In this document: positions 42,850 through 53,045 of the stretch, in pieces
Layout of the letters: each line of letters opens with the position of its first letter
How positions within the stretch are numbered: the stretch's first letter is position 1
From: Flavobacterium soyangense
GTDB lineage: Bacteria > Bacteroidota > Bacteroidia > Flavobacteriales > Flavobacteriaceae
Reading direction: 5' to 3'
NCBI RefSeq assembly: GCF_015277675.1
Contig: NZ_JADHEC010000002.1
Coordinates: forward strand, 116,925-180,924
Length of the DNA: 64,000 bases
The notes under the pieces: model-generated
What the model saw: only the letters and a program-made list of their open reading frames with translations
What the model was told of the DNA's origin: nothing
The model's database searches: none
Made by a program: the position numbers and the translations under genes

Positions 42850-42902
42850 CAATTCTAAACCATAAGTTCATATAAATCGCAACAAATTTCTTCTACTATT
42901 CT

Positions 42903-42910
42903 TATATTTG
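42903..42910 (+). promoter_or_regulatory. -7 promoter box for the fumarase gene
   Basis: TATATTTG matches TAnnTTTG and lies 24 bases before the ATG at 42935. Confidence 0.5.
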
Positions 42911-42934
42911 GCATTCTAAAAATAATCTCAAATT

Positions 42935-44536
42935 ATGGACTTCATATACCAGGATCCTTATCCAATTTTAAAAGACGACACCCAATACCGCAAAATCACT
43001 TCCGATTTTGTAAAAACCGAAAAACTAGGTGACAGAGAAATTTTGACCATCGACCCAAAAGGCTTGGAATTGTTGGCACAAGAAGCATTGAAAGATGTTT
43101 CTTTTATGTTGCGAACAGCACATTTAGAAAAACTAAGAGCCATTCTTGATGATCCTGAAGCTACTGATAACGACCGTTTTGTTGCTTATAATTTATTGCA
43201 AAATGCAGTTGTGGCCATTGAAGGAGAATTGCCTTCTTGCCAAGACACCGGAACTGCGATTGTAATGGCTAAAAAAGGTGAAAATGTATACACGGGAGTC
43301 GATGATGCCGAATGGCTTTCAAAAGGGATTTTTAACACCTACCAAGAAAGAAATCTTCGTTATTCCCAAATTGTACCCATCAGTATGTTCGAAGAAAAAA
43401 ATTCAGGTTCGAATCTTCCGGCGCAAATAGATATTTATGCCAAAAAAGGAGCTTCTTACGAGTTTTTGTTCTTGGCAAAAGGCGGTGGATCTGCCAATAA
43501 AACCTATTTATACCAACAAACGAAATCGTTATTGAATGATAAATCAATGGATGCTTTCGTTCGAGCCAAAATAATGGATTTGGGAACCTCAGCTTGTCCA
43601 CCATATCACTTGGCTTTAGTGATCGGAGGAACTTCCGCAGAAGCGAATTTAGCTACGGTTAAAAAAGCGTCTGCAGGGTATTTTGACCATTTGCCAACAT
43701 CTGGAAATATGGCTGGTCAGGCTTTTCGTGATTTAGAATGGGAAAAAAGAGTACAGTTAATTTGCCAAGAAAGTCAAATTGGAGCACAATTTGGCGGTAA
43801 ATATTTCACGCACGATGTTCGTGTGATTCGTTTGCCGCGTCATGCTGCTTCTTGTCCAGTTGGATTGGGAGTTTCATGTTCAGCCGATAGAAATATCAAG
43901 GGAAAAATTACCAAAGATGGTATTTTTGTAGAACAATTGGAAGTGAATCCCAAACGTTTGTTGCCGGAAACAGCACCACATTTAGAACCTGCTGTCGAAA
44001 TTGATTTGAACCAACCAATGGCCGACATTCTTAAAAAATTATCACAATATCCAATCAAAACACGTTTGAAACTAAACGGAACTTTGATTGTAGCTCGTGA
44101 TATTGCCCACGCCAAAATCAAGGAATTATTGGATGCGGGTAAACCAATGCCGGAATACTTTAAAAACCACCCCATTTATTATGCAGGACCTGCAAAAACA
44201 CCGGAAGGAATGGCTTCGGGAAGTTTTGGGCCTACAACAGCGGGAAGAATGGACGTTTATGTAGATGAATTCCAAAAAAATGGTGGAAGTATGGTAATGC
44301 TTGCCAAAGGAAACAGAACCAAAGAAGTAAAAGAGGCTTGCCAAAAATATGGTGGATTCTATTTGGGTTCCATTGGAGGGCCAGCAGCTATCTTGGCTAA
44401 GGAAAATATTCTTTCCGTTGAGATTGTTGATTTTGAAGAATTAGGGATGGAAGCCGTTCGAAAAATTACAATTAAAGATTTTCCTGCTTTTATTATTACG
44501 GATGATAAAGGCAATGATTTCTTTGAAAATTTATAA
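42935..44536 (+). CDS. Fumarate hydratase, class I (4Fe-4S)
   Basis: 533 residues, with the alpha and beta regions in one chain. It interconverts fumarate and malate in the TCA cycle using an oxygen-sensitive 4Fe-4S cluster. Visible features: [11 protein letters not shown] (cluster Cys), [28 protein letters not shown], and the C-terminal [28 protein letters not shown] of the beta domain (as landmarks near 445-480). The length is normal for FumA/FumB-like enzymes. It has its own promoter and a terminator shared with the convergent scoB. Confidence 0.95.
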   Translation: MDFIYQDPYPILKDDTQYRKITSDFVKTEKLGDREILTIDPKGLELLAQEALKDVSFMLRTAHLEKLRAILDDPEATDNDRFVAYNLLQNAVVAIEGELPSCQDTGTAIVMAKKGENVYTGVDDAEWLSKGIFNTYQERNLRYSQIVPISMFEEKNSGSNLPAQIDIYAKKGASYEFLFLAKGGGSANKTYLYQQTKSLLNDKSMDAFVRAKIMDLGTSACPPYHLALVIGGTSAEANLATVKKASAGYFDHLPTSGNMAGQAFRDLEWEKRVQLICQESQIGAQFGGKYFTHDVRVIRLPRHAASCPVGLGVSCSADRNIKGKITKDGIFVEQLEVNPKRLLPETAPHLEPAVEIDLNQPMADILKKLSQYPIKTRLKLNGTLIVARDIAHAKIKELLDAGKPMPEYFKNHPIYYAGPAKTPEGMASGSFGPTTAGRMDVYVDEFQKNGGSMVMLAKGNRTKEVKEACQKYGGFYLGSIGGPAAILAKENILSVEIVDFEELGMEAVRKITIKDFPAFIITDDKGNDFFENL

Positions 44537-44559
44537 AGTTTAGACGCAAATTTTTATTG

Positions 44560-44612
44560 AGCCACTGATTCACGGATTTTAAAAATTTAAAATAATCTGT
44601 GAATCTGTGGCT
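44560..44612. terminator. Bidirectional terminator between the fumarase gene and scoB
   Basis: The arm starting AGCCACTGATTCACGG (44560-44578) pairs with one ending GAATCTGTGGCT (44594-44612), with 17 of 19 positions complementary. Eight T residues follow on the plus strand. Confidence 0.7.
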
Positions 44613-44626
44613 ATTTTTTTTAAAGT

Positions 44627-45286
44627 CTAATCAATGACCATTTCCGGAATTTCGCCTTCAATAATTAAAGTGGCTTCTGTGGAAGAAATGATGTGTTCTA
44701 CAGAAACGCCTGGTGCGCGCTCTAAGAGTTTAAAGCCTTTAGGAGTTACTTCTAAAACGGCTAGTTCAGTAACTACTTTTTTCACGCAACCAACGCCAGT
44801 TAAAGGCAAAGTGCATTTTTTAAGAATTTTTGATTCTCCGGCTTTGTTAACATGCATCATAGCCACGATAATGTTCTCAGCTGAAGCGACTAAATCCATC
44901 GCACCGCCCATTCCTTTTACCATTTTTCCGGGGATTTTCCAGTTGGCAATATCTCCGTTTTCGGCAACTTCCATTGCACCAAGAATCGTCAAATCGACGT
45001 GTTGTCCACGAATCATTCCGAAACTCATCGCCGAATCAAAGAAAGAAGCTCCTTTCAAAGTAGTGATGGTTTGCTTTCCGGCGTTGATTAAATCAGCGTC
45101 TTCTTCGCCTTCAAAAGGGAAAGGCCCCATTCCCAGAACGCCGTTTTCGCTTTGAAATTCGACGTCAATTCCTTTTGGGATGTAGTTTGCCACTAGAGTT
45201 GGAATGCCAATTCCGAGATTTACAAAGTATTTGTCTTTGACTTCTTGGGCGATGCGTTTTGCAATTTGATTTTTATCTAAAGCCAT
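44627..45286 (-). CDS. scoB: Succinyl-CoA:3-ketoacid CoA-transferase subunit B
   Basis: 219 residues from ATG 45286 (MALDKNQIAKRIAQE); a longer start 15 codons upstream would extend into AT-rich spacer. It transfers CoA between succinyl-CoA and acetoacetate. The catalytic Glu lies in the ENG motif of EFQSENGVLGMGP (near 45-57). GLGIPTLVANYIP precedes it. It pairs with scoA upstream on the same strand, 108 bases away. Confidence 0.94.
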   Translation of the reverse strand: MALDKNQIAKRIAQEVKDKYFVNLGIGIPTLVANYIPKGIDVEFQSENGVLGMGPFPFEGEEDADLINAGKQTITTLKGASFFDSAMSFGMIRGQHVDLTILGAMEVAENGDIANWKIPGKMVKGMGGAMDLVASAENIIVAMMHVNKAGESKILKKCTLPLTGVGCVKKVVTELAVLEVTPKGFKLLERAPGVSVEHIISSTEATLIIEGEIPEMVID

Positions 45287-45394
45287 GATTTTATATTTTG
45301 AACCATTAAGAATCATTAAGTTATTAAACATATAAGGAATATAAGGTCATTTAAGTCTTTTCGAACTGAATACTAAAAAACTGATTACTGAACA

Positions 45395-46093
45395 CTATTT
45401 TTTCCTAACTGTTCTCTGCTCAATTCTTTTTTCATAATTCTCGCCTTGAAAAATCCGTTGCACGAAGATTCCGGGAATGTGAATTTGGTTAGGATCTAAT
45501 GTTCCGGCTTCGACTAATTCTTCGACTTCGGCGACGGTAATTTTGGCGGAGCCAGCCATACAAGGATTGAAATTTCGGGCTGTTCCTTTGAAGATGAGGT
45601 TTCCTGCCGTGTCGCCTTTCCAAGCTTTTATAATGGAAAAATCAGCTCTGAAAGCCAATTCCATCACGTGCATTTTTCCGTTGAATTCTCTGGTTTCTTT
45701 GCCAATGGCCACTTCGGTTCCGAAACCGGCTGGTGTGAAAAAAGCAGGAATTCCAGATTGGGCGGCACGGCAACGTTCGGCCAGAGTTCCTTGCGGAATA
45801 AGTTCTACTTCGAGTTCGCCGGAAAGCATTTGGCGCTCGAATTCAGCATTTTCTCCCACGTAGGAAGAAATCATTTTTTTTATTTGATGTTTTTGCAAAA
45901 GCAATCCAAGACCAAAATCATCGACTCCGGCATTGTTAGAAATACAGGTGAGATTGTTGGTTCCTTTTTTGACGAGTTCGGCAATGGAGTTCTCGGGAAT
46001 GCCACACAATCCGAAACCACCCAGCATTAAGGTCATTCCGTTTTCGATTCCTTGGAGTGCTTCTTGTACGTTGTTAACTTTTTTGTTGATCAT
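45395..46093 (-). CDS. scoA: Succinyl-CoA:3-ketoacid CoA-transferase subunit A
   Basis: 232 residues from ATG 46093 ([13 protein letters not shown]). A longer in-frame start 19 codons upstream reads through a hairpin and gives a non-family sequence, so it is rejected. The glycine-rich CoA-binding segment [12 protein letters not shown] (near 22-33) and [21 protein letters not shown] match the subunit. It works with the scoB product, and both subunits are needed. Confidence 0.94.
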   Translation of the reverse strand: MINKKVNNVQEALQGIENGMTLMLGGFGLCGIPENSIAELVKKGTNNLTCISNNAGVDDFGLGLLLQKHQIKKMISSYVGENAEFERQMLSGELEVELIPQGTLAERCRAAQSGIPAFFTPAGFGTEVAIGKETREFNGKMHVMELAFRADFSIIKAWKGDTAGNLIFKGTARNFNPCMAGSAKITVAEVEELVEAGTLDPNQIHIPGIFVQRIFQGENYEKRIEQRTVRKK

Positions 46094-46129
46094 ATTGGGT
46101 TTTTTAACCCTGATGGGAACGGCATCCTT

Positions 46130-46150
46130 TTGTGGCGGGGTTCGCCACAA
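46130..46150. repeat. Hairpin upstream of scoA
   Basis: TTGTGGCG (46130-46137) pairs with CGCCACAA (46143-46150) around a 5-base loop. It lies about 40-57 bases before scoA and could be a terminator for the upstream PBP gene or part of the scoA leader. Confidence 0.55.
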
Positions 46151-46175
46151 ATGATACAGTGTACAGCAGGAAATA

Positions 46176-46195
46176 CCTGCCTGCCGGCAGGCAGG
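46176..46195. repeat. Perfect 20-base GC-rich palindrome
   Basis: CCTGCCTGCCGGCAGGCAGG equals its own reverse complement. With 16 of 20 bases G or C it stands out in this AT-rich window. It sits 17 bases beyond the PBP1A stop, between that gene and scoA on the same strand. Confidence 0.85.
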
Positions 46196-46211
46196 ACTCC
46201 AAAAGAAATTT

Positions 46212-48521
46212 TTATAATTCGAATTCTTGGGTATCTTGTTGAATATCGGTGGTGTCTTTTACTTTTGGAGCGGTGTAACAATCCACTTTTATGGAAAGAT
46301 TTGGCGGTCTGTCAAAATCTTCTTTGGAAACTTTAAGGTTTTCGTCAGCGTAGCAAAGTTTCATAAAATAGGCCCAAACCGGTAATGCAGCGGTTGCTCC
46401 CTGACCATAAGTCAGGCTTTTGAATCGAGCCGAACGGTCTTCGCAACCTACCCAAACTCCGGTTACGAGATTTGGAACCATACCCATAAACCAACCGTCA
46501 GACTGGTTTTGAGTTGTTCCGGTTTTTCCTGCAATAGGGTTTGTGAACATATATGGATAACCTGTCCAGCGATTGTCACCGCTTCCGCCGCCTTGTGTAC
46601 GTAATCTTGCTCCTGAGCCACCTTCGGTAACGCCTTCAAGCAATTTGATAACCGCAAAAGCAATATCTTTGTTAAGAACGTCGTGAGATTCTGGAATTGG
46701 TTCGTAAATCACCACGCCACTTTTGTCTTCTATTCGAGTGATGAATTGTGGTTTAATGTAAACGCCTTGGTTGGCAAAAGTGCCATAAGCGGCCACCATA
46801 TCTTCCACAGTAATATCAACTGCACCAAGTGCAATGGAAGGTTGTGCCGGAATTTCGGATTTTACCCCTAATTTATGAGCCAATTCGACAACAGCTTCGG
46901 GACCAGTTTTATCAATCAATTTAGCTGAAATAATATTGATGGAATTTGCCAATCCTTGTTTTAGAGTTACCATTCCGCGGTATTTGTTGTCGGAATTCCG
47001 CGGTTCCCAATCCTCGGTTACGTGATGACGGCCTTTACGAATCATAAACGGACCATCTAGAATGGTATCGCAGGGCGACATTCCTAATTGTTCGATAGCG
47101 GTTGCATACACGAACGGTTTGAATGTAGAACCTACTTGTCTTGCGCCTTGACCTACGTGATCGTATTGAAAATATTTGTAATTGATGCCACCAACCCATG
47201 CTTTTATGCTGCCAGTTTGTGGTTCCATAGCCATTAAACCTGATTGTAAAAAGTGCTTGTAATACCGAATGGAATCCAAAGGCGTCATAATAGTATCTTT
47301 TTCTCCTTTCCAGGTGAAGACAGTCATTTTTACTTTTTCGCTGAATGTTTTTATGATTTCTTCTTCGCTTTTGTCTTGTTCTGCCAACACAGTCCATCTA
47401 TAAGAAGATTTCATAGCTTGCTTCATGATTCGGTCAGTTTCAGCTTGCGAAATGTTTACGAAAGGAGCATTTTTATTGGTTTTAGCCTCGATAAAAAATT
47501 GTTCCTGAAGATTTGCCATGTGTTTAGCAACGGCTTCTTCGGCATGCAATTGCATTCTTGAATCGATGGTGGTGTAGATTTTCAAACCGTCTTTGTAGAT
47601 GTTGTAATCAGAACCATCTGCTTTTTTGTTTTCGTCTACCCATTTTTTCATATAATCTCGCAAATATTCTCTGAAATATGTGGCAGTTCCTTCGCGGTGA
47701 CTTTCTAATTTGAAGTCTAATTTTATTGGCAAAGCTTGTAATTTTAGCTTTTGGTCTTCGGTAATTATGCCGCCTTTTTCCATTTGCAAAAGCACAACAT
47801 TTCTACGGTTTTTAACTCCTTGTGGATTTTTTACGGGATTGTATAATCCGGAATTTTTAAACATTCCAACTAATATTGCCGATTCGTCAATTGTCAAATC
47901 CTTTGGTTCTTTCGAAAAATATGTTTTTGCCGCAGAGCTTACACCAACAGAATAATTCCCAAAATCATAGACATTGCAATACATGGCGATGATTTCGCTT
48001 TTTGTATATTGTCTTTCCAATCGGATTGCTATTATCCATTCCTTTACTTTTTGTACGATTCTAAAAGGCAAAAATTTCGAGCCTTCTCCGTGAAATAATT
48101 GTTTGGCTAATTGTTGTGTTAACGTACTTGCGCCGCCACTTGTCCCTAAGCTCACTATTGCTCTCAAAGTTCCTCTGCCATCAATTCCTGAATGTTCGTA
48201 AAAACGCTCGTCTTCGGTTGCGACAAGAGCTTGAACAAGGCTTTTTGGCAAATCGGAATATTTTAATTGTGATCTGTTTTTTTCGAAATATTTCCCTAAA
48301 ACCACTCCGTCAGACGAAATGACTTCTGTTGCTAAATTAGAATCCGGATTTTCTAAATCTTCGAAAGAAGGCATTGAACCAAAAAGTCCCCACGAAGCAA
48401 ACAAGAAAAAAAGTAGTAATCCTCCCAAACCATAAAAGAAAATTTTCCAAAATTTCTTTTTATAGTAAGTGATTTCTTTTTCGGTATTTTTTGTCTGAAT
48501 ATTATTTTTTTGAGTAGCCAT
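46212..48521 (-). CDS. Penicillin-binding protein 1A (bifunctional transglycosylase/transpeptidase)
   Basis: 769 residues. A cytoplasmic lead and a TM helix (about 25-50) are followed by a GT51 glycosyltransferase domain ([12 protein letters not shown] near 107, [15 protein letters not shown] near 130) and a transpeptidase domain with the SxxK serine in [14 protein letters not shown] (near 465), an SxN-type segment in ANSINII and KTGTT near 673. It polymerises and cross-links peptidoglycan. It lies downstream of gldH (9 bases), apparently within the ricT-gldH transcript. Confidence 0.94.
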   Translation of the reverse strand: MATQKNNIQTKNTEKEITYYKKKFWKIFFYGLGGLLLFFLFASWGLFGSMPSFEDLENPDSNLATEVISSDGVVLGKYFEKNRSQLKYSDLPKSLVQALVATEDERFYEHSGIDGRGTLRAIVSLGTSGGASTLTQQLAKQLFHGEGSKFLPFRIVQKVKEWIIAIRLERQYTKSEIIAMYCNVYDFGNYSVGVSSAAKTYFSKEPKDLTIDESAILVGMFKNSGLYNPVKNPQGVKNRRNVVLLQMEKGGIITEDQKLKLQALPIKLDFKLESHREGTATYFREYLRDYMKKWVDENKKADGSDYNIYKDGLKIYTTIDSRMQLHAEEAVAKHMANLQEQFFIEAKTNKNAPFVNISQAETDRIMKQAMKSSYRWTVLAEQDKSEEEIIKTFSEKVKMTVFTWKGEKDTIMTPLDSIRYYKHFLQSGLMAMEPQTGSIKAWVGGINYKYFQYDHVGQGARQVGSTFKPFVYATAIEQLGMSPCDTILDGPFMIRKGRHHVTEDWEPRNSDNKYRGMVTLKQGLANSINIISAKLIDKTGPEAVVELAHKLGVKSEIPAQPSIALGAVDITVEDMVAAYGTFANQGVYIKPQFITRIEDKSGVVIYEPIPESHDVLNKDIAFAVIKLLEGVTEGGSGARLRTQGGGSGDNRWTGYPYMFTNPIAGKTGTTQNQSDGWFMGMVPNLVTGVWVGCEDRSARFKSLTYGQGATAALPVWAYFMKLCYADENLKVSKEDFDRPPNLSIKVDCYTAPKVKDTTDIQQDTQEFEL

Positions 48522-48530
48522 AATTACTTC

Positions 48531-49010
48531 TTAATCTATTTTTTCTATTCTAAAACCAACGTCTGTTATTCCTTCTAAGGCTGTTACTCCGGGAACTTTA
48601 CCGTTTTCCCTAACTGCTTGTTTGATGTGAACTTTATATTTTCCTCTAAATCGTACTTTCTCTTTATAAAACAGTTTGCTTTCTTTTATGTCTGAAAAGC
48701 CATCGCCCATTAGCGAACCGTCTGGATTTGCCATTTGGTATTCAAGCGTATCCACTTTTGTAAACCCATTAGGTCTTTCTATTGACACGATCAAAAAGAG
48801 ATTGTTGAACGGGTAGTCGTTGTTATCTCTCAAAGTTACAAATAAATTGTACCTTTTTGTCGAATCTAATTCAGGCAAATTAAAAGATACAATACTGTCT
48901 TTGTGCCAAGTATTCCCCACGGATTTATATTCGTCGAAAACCCTTTTTTTATCACACGAAAAAAAGAGAATTGCAACTAAAAGCAGTAATGCACTATTGC
49001 TTATTCTCAT
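48531..49010 (-). CDS. gldH: Gliding motility lipoprotein GldH
   Basis: 159 residues. A signal peptide ends in a lipobox FFSC (Cys19). The body DEYKSVGNTWHKDSIVSFNLPELD (landmark near 25-48), followed by NLFVTLRDNNDYPFNNLFLIVSI, is typical of GldH, one of the lipoproteins needed for flavobacterial gliding and for the type IX secretion machinery's normal function. Its start overlaps the 3' end of ricT by 17 bases, and PBP1A follows. This gene is a strong taxonomic marker. Confidence 0.9.
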   Translation of the reverse strand: MRISNSALLLLVAILFFSCDKKRVFDEYKSVGNTWHKDSIVSFNLPELDSTKRYNLFVTLRDNNDYPFNNLFLIVSIERPNGFTKVDTLEYQMANPDGSLMGDGFSDIKESKLFYKEKVRFRGKYKVHIKQAVRENGKVPGVTALEGITDVGFRIEKID

Positions 49011-50265
49011 TTTTAGTAATAATTATAGGTTTTCTGGCAATTACAGGTTTTTTATCGTTTGCAACATTAGGTTTAGCATTATTATTTGGCTTGTTGTTAC
49101 TGTTGCTATTGTTATTTGCAACAATTAAATTCTCACCGCCTTTGCGTTTTTTATTTGGCTTTTTCTTTTTCTTTGGTTGGTCAAAACGGGTTAGACTTTC
49201 CTGACCCATTGCATTATTAAAGTGTTGTTCCGGTTCCTGAACAATAACTATTGCATAATCCTCGAGTGAAGCTACTTTGTTTTTTAGCTTGTTTTCAGCA
49301 ACAATTTCTCTGACTTGTTCAATTTTTAAAACGTGCCAATTGGCAAAATCATTAGTATAAGCAAACCACATCAAACCTTTGAAAATATCCTGTTTTTGGC
49401 AAATTGCGTCGCCTTTTTCAGTTACTAATTTGGTGTCAAAATCAGGAAATCCTTTTAAGGCGTCCATATAAGTATCAAGCTCATAATTCAGACAGCATTT
49501 TAATTTCCCGCATTGTCCCGCCAGTTTTTGTGGGTTTAAAGATAGTTGTTGGTAACGTGCTGCTGAGGTGTTTACGCTTCTGAAATCAGTTAGCCAAGTG
49601 GAACAACACAACTCTCTGCCGCAAGATCCAATTCCGCCCAAACGAGCTGCTTCTTGACGAAGACCCACTTGTTTCATCTCGACTCTGGTACTGAATTCTT
49701 TAGCAAAATCTTTGATTAACAGCCTAAAATCGACCCTGTCATTTGCAGTGTAGTAAAAGGTTGCTTTTGAGCCATCTCCTTGAAATTCGATGTCAGAAAT
49801 TTTCATTTCCAGTTTTTGGGAAATTGCTAATTCACGTGCTCGAACCTTCATTGGTTCTTCCTTATCTCTTGCCGCAGACCAAATATCAATATCTCTTTGA
49901 GAAGCTTTTCTGTACACTTTAGGAACATCTGCACTGGTGTGATTTACTCCTTTTTTCTTCATTTGGATTTTTACCAATTCGCCTGTCAGTGTCACAATTC
50001 CTATGTCATGTCCAGGTGAAGCTTCGGTAGCGACGATGTCTCCAATGCTTAGGGTAAGTTTTTCAGTATTTCGATAAAATTCTTTTCTTCCATTTTTGAA
50101 ACGTATTTCAACACAGTCAAATGGAGTTTCACCATTAGGTAAACTCATATTTGAAAGCCAGTCAAAAACCGTTAATTTATTGCAGCTATCGGTGCCGCAA
50201 GTCCCATTATTTTTACAACCCTTTGGCGCACCGCCATCAGAAGTTGAACAACTTGTACATGCCAT
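48994..50265 (-). CDS. ricT: RicT/PSP1 family protein
   Basis: 423 residues. An N-terminal Cys-rich stretch (Cys 3, 6, 17, 23 and 28) precedes the PSP1 domain (about 50-300): GDIVATEASPGHDIGIVTL, GSCGRELCCSTWL near 215-227 and CGKLKCCLNYELD near 245-258. In Bacillus the Ric proteins form an Fe-S complex acting in RNA processing with RNase Y; the cysteine motifs here match that. The C-terminal 70 residues are low-complexity Lys/Asn-rich. It is the head of a ricT-gldH-PBP1A gene string. Confidence 0.88.
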   Translation of the reverse strand: MACTSCSTSDGGAPKGCKNNGTCGTDSCNKLTVFDWLSNMSLPNGETPFDCVEIRFKNGRKEFYRNTEKLTLSIGDIVATEASPGHDIGIVTLTGELVKIQMKKKGVNHTSADVPKVYRKASQRDIDIWSAARDKEEPMKVRARELAISQKLEMKISDIEFQGDGSKATFYYTANDRVDFRLLIKDFAKEFSTRVEMKQVGLRQEAARLGGIGSCGRELCCSTWLTDFRSVNTSAARYQQLSLNPQKLAGQCGKLKCCLNYELDTYMDALKGFPDFDTKLVTEKGDAICQKQDIFKGLMWFAYTNDFANWHVLKIEQVREIVAENKLKNKVASLEDYAIVIVQEPEQHFNNAMGQESLTRFDQPKKKKKPNKKRKGGENLIVANNNSNSNNKPNNNAKPNVANDKKPVIARKPIIITKNENKQ

Positions 50266-50280
50266 AATTATATATGTAGT

Positions 50281-50297
50281 GTTGTGACGGGCACAAC
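50281..50297. repeat. Small inverted repeat in the ricT leader
   Basis: GTTGTG-ACGGG-CACAAC forms a perfect 6-bp stem 16 bases upstream of the ricT start. It is GC-rich for its surroundings. A leader hairpin or operator is possible. Confidence 0.4.
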
Positions 50298-50450
50298 TTA
50301 AGTTCTTAAAACGTTTATTTTGTAAAGATAGTATTTTTTAGTTTTAAGTTACAAGGTTTGAAAATGCCAAAAAATCATAAAAATATACTAAAAAAAGGCG
50401 TTAAATTGAATTTTTGGGTAGATAATAAAAAGTTTGGATTGAGTAAATTT

Positions 50451-50681
50451 CTACGTTTCCTTAACCGAAATTATCTTCACCGGGCAGGCTTTTGCCGCCA
50501 ATTCACATTTTTCAACAATGGTATGGTCGTATGATTTTAAAGTAAAAAAACCTTTGGCGTTTACACTTTTAATCAAAACTGATTTTCCGTCTTTCTTGGA
50601 CATTTGAAATTGAACTGGTGCCATTTCAACACAATAATTGCAGCCGATGCATTTGGCTCTTTGAAGGGTTACAATGATCAT
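50451..50681 (-). CDS. Single 4Fe-4S ferredoxin
   Basis: 76 residues. The cluster ligands are CIGCNYC (C11, C14, C17) plus the distal Cys in KACPVKII (near 67), so one 4Fe-4S cluster. Its ATG overlaps the stop of the TrhO-TrhP fusion by one base (TAATG), so synthesis is coupled. That makes it a plausible electron donor or redox partner for the Fe-S-containing U32 half. Confidence 0.9.
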   Translation of the reverse strand: MIIVTLQRAKCIGCNYCVEMAPVQFQMSKKDGKSVLIKSVNAKGFFTLKSYDHTIVEKCELAAKACPVKIISVKET

Positions 50682-53011
50682 TAGGCTTCCACAATTTTAT
50701 ATAATTTGTCGGACATTCGAATGCGGAAAGGCAATTTAAAAGTGCAATTATCGCCTTTTGTAGCTTTATCTGAAACCACATCGTTGACGTACATTTCCTC
50801 TATAATCATTTCCTGTGCGCCAGTACTTGGTCCCGTAATCAGGACTTTATCACCCGTTTTTATGTCGTAAGCTTCAATCTTGAATTCTCCAACGGTCGCT
50901 TTTGGGAAATAATGAGTTGCTTTCCCCACATATACTTTTTTCTGCGTCGCCATCGAACCCGAAACATCACTCCATTCGCCCAATTCTTGTCCCAAATAAT
51001 ATCCTGACCAAAAACCACGGTTGTAAACCGTACCCAGCGCCTCCATCCAATTCACAATTTTTTCTTTCGAAAACGTGCCTTCATAATAACTGTCAATTGC
51101 ATCACGATAAGTTTTAATTACCGTTGCCACATATTCCGGAGCGCGACCACGTCCTTCGATTTTTAAAACTTGAATTCCGGAATCAATCACTTGGTCAAGG
51201 AAATCTAAAGTGCATAAATCTTTTGGTGACAACAAATATTCATTGTCAACTTCAATTTCGAAACCTGTTTCCTGGTCGGTTAGCGTGTATTTCTTGCGGC
51301 AATTTTGCTTGCAGGCTCCACGGTTAGCCGATGAATTATCAGAATGCAAACTCAAATAGCATTTTCCTGAAACTGCCATACATAAAGCTCCGTGGCCAAA
51401 AATTTCAATTTCCACCAATTTCCCATTTGGACCTTTAATATCTTCTTTGATGATTTGCTCTGTAATATTTTTTACTTGGCGCAAACTCAATTCCCGACTC
51501 AAAACCATTGTGTCGGCAAATAAGCTATAGAATTTTATGGTTTCGATATTGGTGATATTCAATTGGGTCGAAATGTGGACTTCCATCCCAATGGCTCTCG
51601 CCATCGCAATCACGGCTTGGTCTGAAGCAATGACTGCGGTTATATTTGCTTCCTTGGCTTTGGCCAATAATGTTTTTACGACCGATAAATCGTGATCGTA
51701 AATGATAGTATTTAAAGTAAGGTATGTTCTTATTTTTTTGGCTTCACATCGACGGGCAATTTCTTTTAAATCATCCATCGTGAAATTTACGGTTGCTCTG
51801 GCTCGCATATTCAATTGTTCTACACCAAAGTAAACCGAATCAGCATTATTGTCAATTGCTGCCTGTAGCGACTCGAAGTTTCCGGCCGGAGCCATTAATT
51901 CAATTTTTTGAATCATTTTATCTTTTTTAGCAGCCTCTGTCAAAGTTTTGGGATTTGACGAAGATTCATTTTCGGAAACTGTTTTTTTAAAAGTCAGAGC
52001 ATCTGATTTTCCTTTTTTGAAAATTTTATTTCCATTTTTAATGCCTCTGCGAATGTCTTTTTGTTCCTCTTCCGAAAGATGAATGACCTCCATACATTCT
52101 GGTGAACAACAACCTTCCATAGCTGTTTTGCATTCCTCGCATTGGATAAAAAGCAAGTGGCAACCCTCGTTCACACAATTCGTATGCACGTCGCAAGGTT
52201 TTCCGCATTGATGGCATTGGGATACAATATCATCCGTGATTCTTTCGCCCAAGCGATGGTCAAACACAAAGTTTTTTCCAATGAATTTGCTTTCCAATCC
52301 TTCGGCTTTGACTTGTCGCGTGTATTCTATGATTCCGCCTTCGAGTTGATAGACGTTTTCGAAACCTTTGTGTTTGAAATAGGCGCTGGCTTTTTCGCAT
52401 CGAATGCCGCCGGTACAATACATCAAAAGGTTTTTGTCTTGTTTGTGTTCAGAAAGTTGGTTTTCAATAATAGGTAAACTTTCTCTGAAAGTGTCTACAT
52501 CGGGTTTTATGGCACTGGTAAAATGCCCAATTTCACTTTCGTAATGATTGCGCATATCGACCACAATTGTGTTGGGATCTTCAAGTAAATCGTTGAATTC
52601 CTTGGCTTTGAGATGAATTCCAATGTTGGTTACATCGAAAGTTTCGTCTTCAAGCCCGTCAGCAACAATCTTGTCACGGACTTTTATGGTAAGTTTCAAA
52701 AAGGAATAATCATCATGTTCGACGGCAATATTCAACCGAATGCCTTTCATAAAAGCGTATTTTTCGATAGTGTCTTTGAAAGCATAGAAATTATCTGCCG
52801 GAAGCGATAACTGGGCGTTAATTCCTTCATTGGCAACATAAATTCTTCCTAAAACATCGAGAGGATTCCAAGCAAGAAATAATTCATTCCTGAATTGAGT
52901 AGGGTTTTGTAAATGCGCATAAGCATAGAAAGACAGCGTGAGTCGTTGTTTTCCTGCATCATCAATCATGATGGCTCGCTCTTCTGCGCTTAATGTGTTG
53001 TACAGTTGCAT
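50681..53011 (-). CDS. Fused TrhO (rhodanese) and TrhP-like (U32) tRNA U34 hydroxylation protein
   Basis: 776 residues in one open frame. Residues 1-310 match TrhO (YceA/UPF0176): a ferredoxin-like N-domain, a rhodanese domain with active site CTGGIRC (C199, C205) and a zinc-type Cys cluster (266-305). Residues 311-365 are a Lys/Ser/Glu-rich linker. From Met366 a U32 peptidase-like domain begins (IELMAPAGNFESLQAAIDN, FGHGALCMAVSGKCYLS, then GACKQNCR), with four Cys expected to hold an Fe-S cluster, as in TrhP/YegQ. In E. coli TrhO (O2-dependent) and TrhP (prephenate-dependent) are separate, parallel enzymes making 5-hydroxyuridine at tRNA position 34. Whether this U32 half is TrhP or a paralogue such as RlhA is not settled. 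Confidence 0.88.
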   Translation of the reverse strand: MQLYNTLSAEERAIMIDDAGKQRLTLSFYAYAHLQNPTQFRNELFLAWNPLDVLGRIYVANEGINAQLSLPADNFYAFKDTIEKYAFMKGIRLNIAVEHDDYSFLKLTIKVRDKIVADGLEDETFDVTNIGIHLKAKEFNDLLEDPNTIVVDMRNHYESEIGHFTSAIKPDVDTFRESLPIIENQLSEHKQDKNLLMYCTGGIRCEKASAYFKHKGFENVYQLEGGIIEYTRQVKAEGLESKFIGKNFVFDHRLGERITDDIVSQCHQCGKPCDVHTNCVNEGCHLLFIQCEECKTAMEGCCSPECMEVIHLSEEEQKDIRRGIKNGNKIFKKGKSDALTFKKTVSENESSSNPKTLTEAAKKDKMIQKIELMAPAGNFESLQAAIDNNADSVYFGVEQLNMRARATVNFTMDDLKEIARRCEAKKIRTYLTLNTIIYDHDLSVVKTLLAKAKEANITAVIASDQAVIAMARAIGMEVHISTQLNITNIETIKFYSLFADTMVLSRELSLRQVKNITEQIIKEDIKGPNGKLVEIEIFGHGALCMAVSGKCYLSLHSDNSSANRGACKQNCRKKYTLTDQETGFEIEVDNEYLLSPKDLCTLDFLDQVIDSGIQVLKIEGRGRAPEYVATVIKTYRDAIDSYYEGTFSKEKIVNWMEALGTVYNRGFWSGYYLGQELGEWSDVSGSMATQKKVYVGKATHYFPKATVGEFKIEAYDIKTGDKVLITGPSTGAQEMIIEEMYVNDVVSDKATKGDNCTFKLPFRIRMSDKLYKIVEA

Positions 53012-53045
53012 GCTATAAACAGTTAAGTTGAGAAAAATAGTTGCA

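Noticed and set aside
44634..45155. Long plus-strand open frame (173 codons) opposite scoB
   Set aside because: Shadow of scoB; low-complexity Ser/Pro-rich translation with no start context.
46094..46150. Nineteen-codon N-terminal extension of ScoA
   Set aside because: It reads through a hairpin sequence and lacks family similarity; ATG 46093 gives the normal length.
50681..53011. Two separate genes (rhodanese and U32 peptidase) misjoined
   Set aside because: The frame is continuous through a plausible hydrophilic linker with no stop and no second start signal better than the internal Met366; an assembly error cannot be excluded but nothing in the sequence suggests it.
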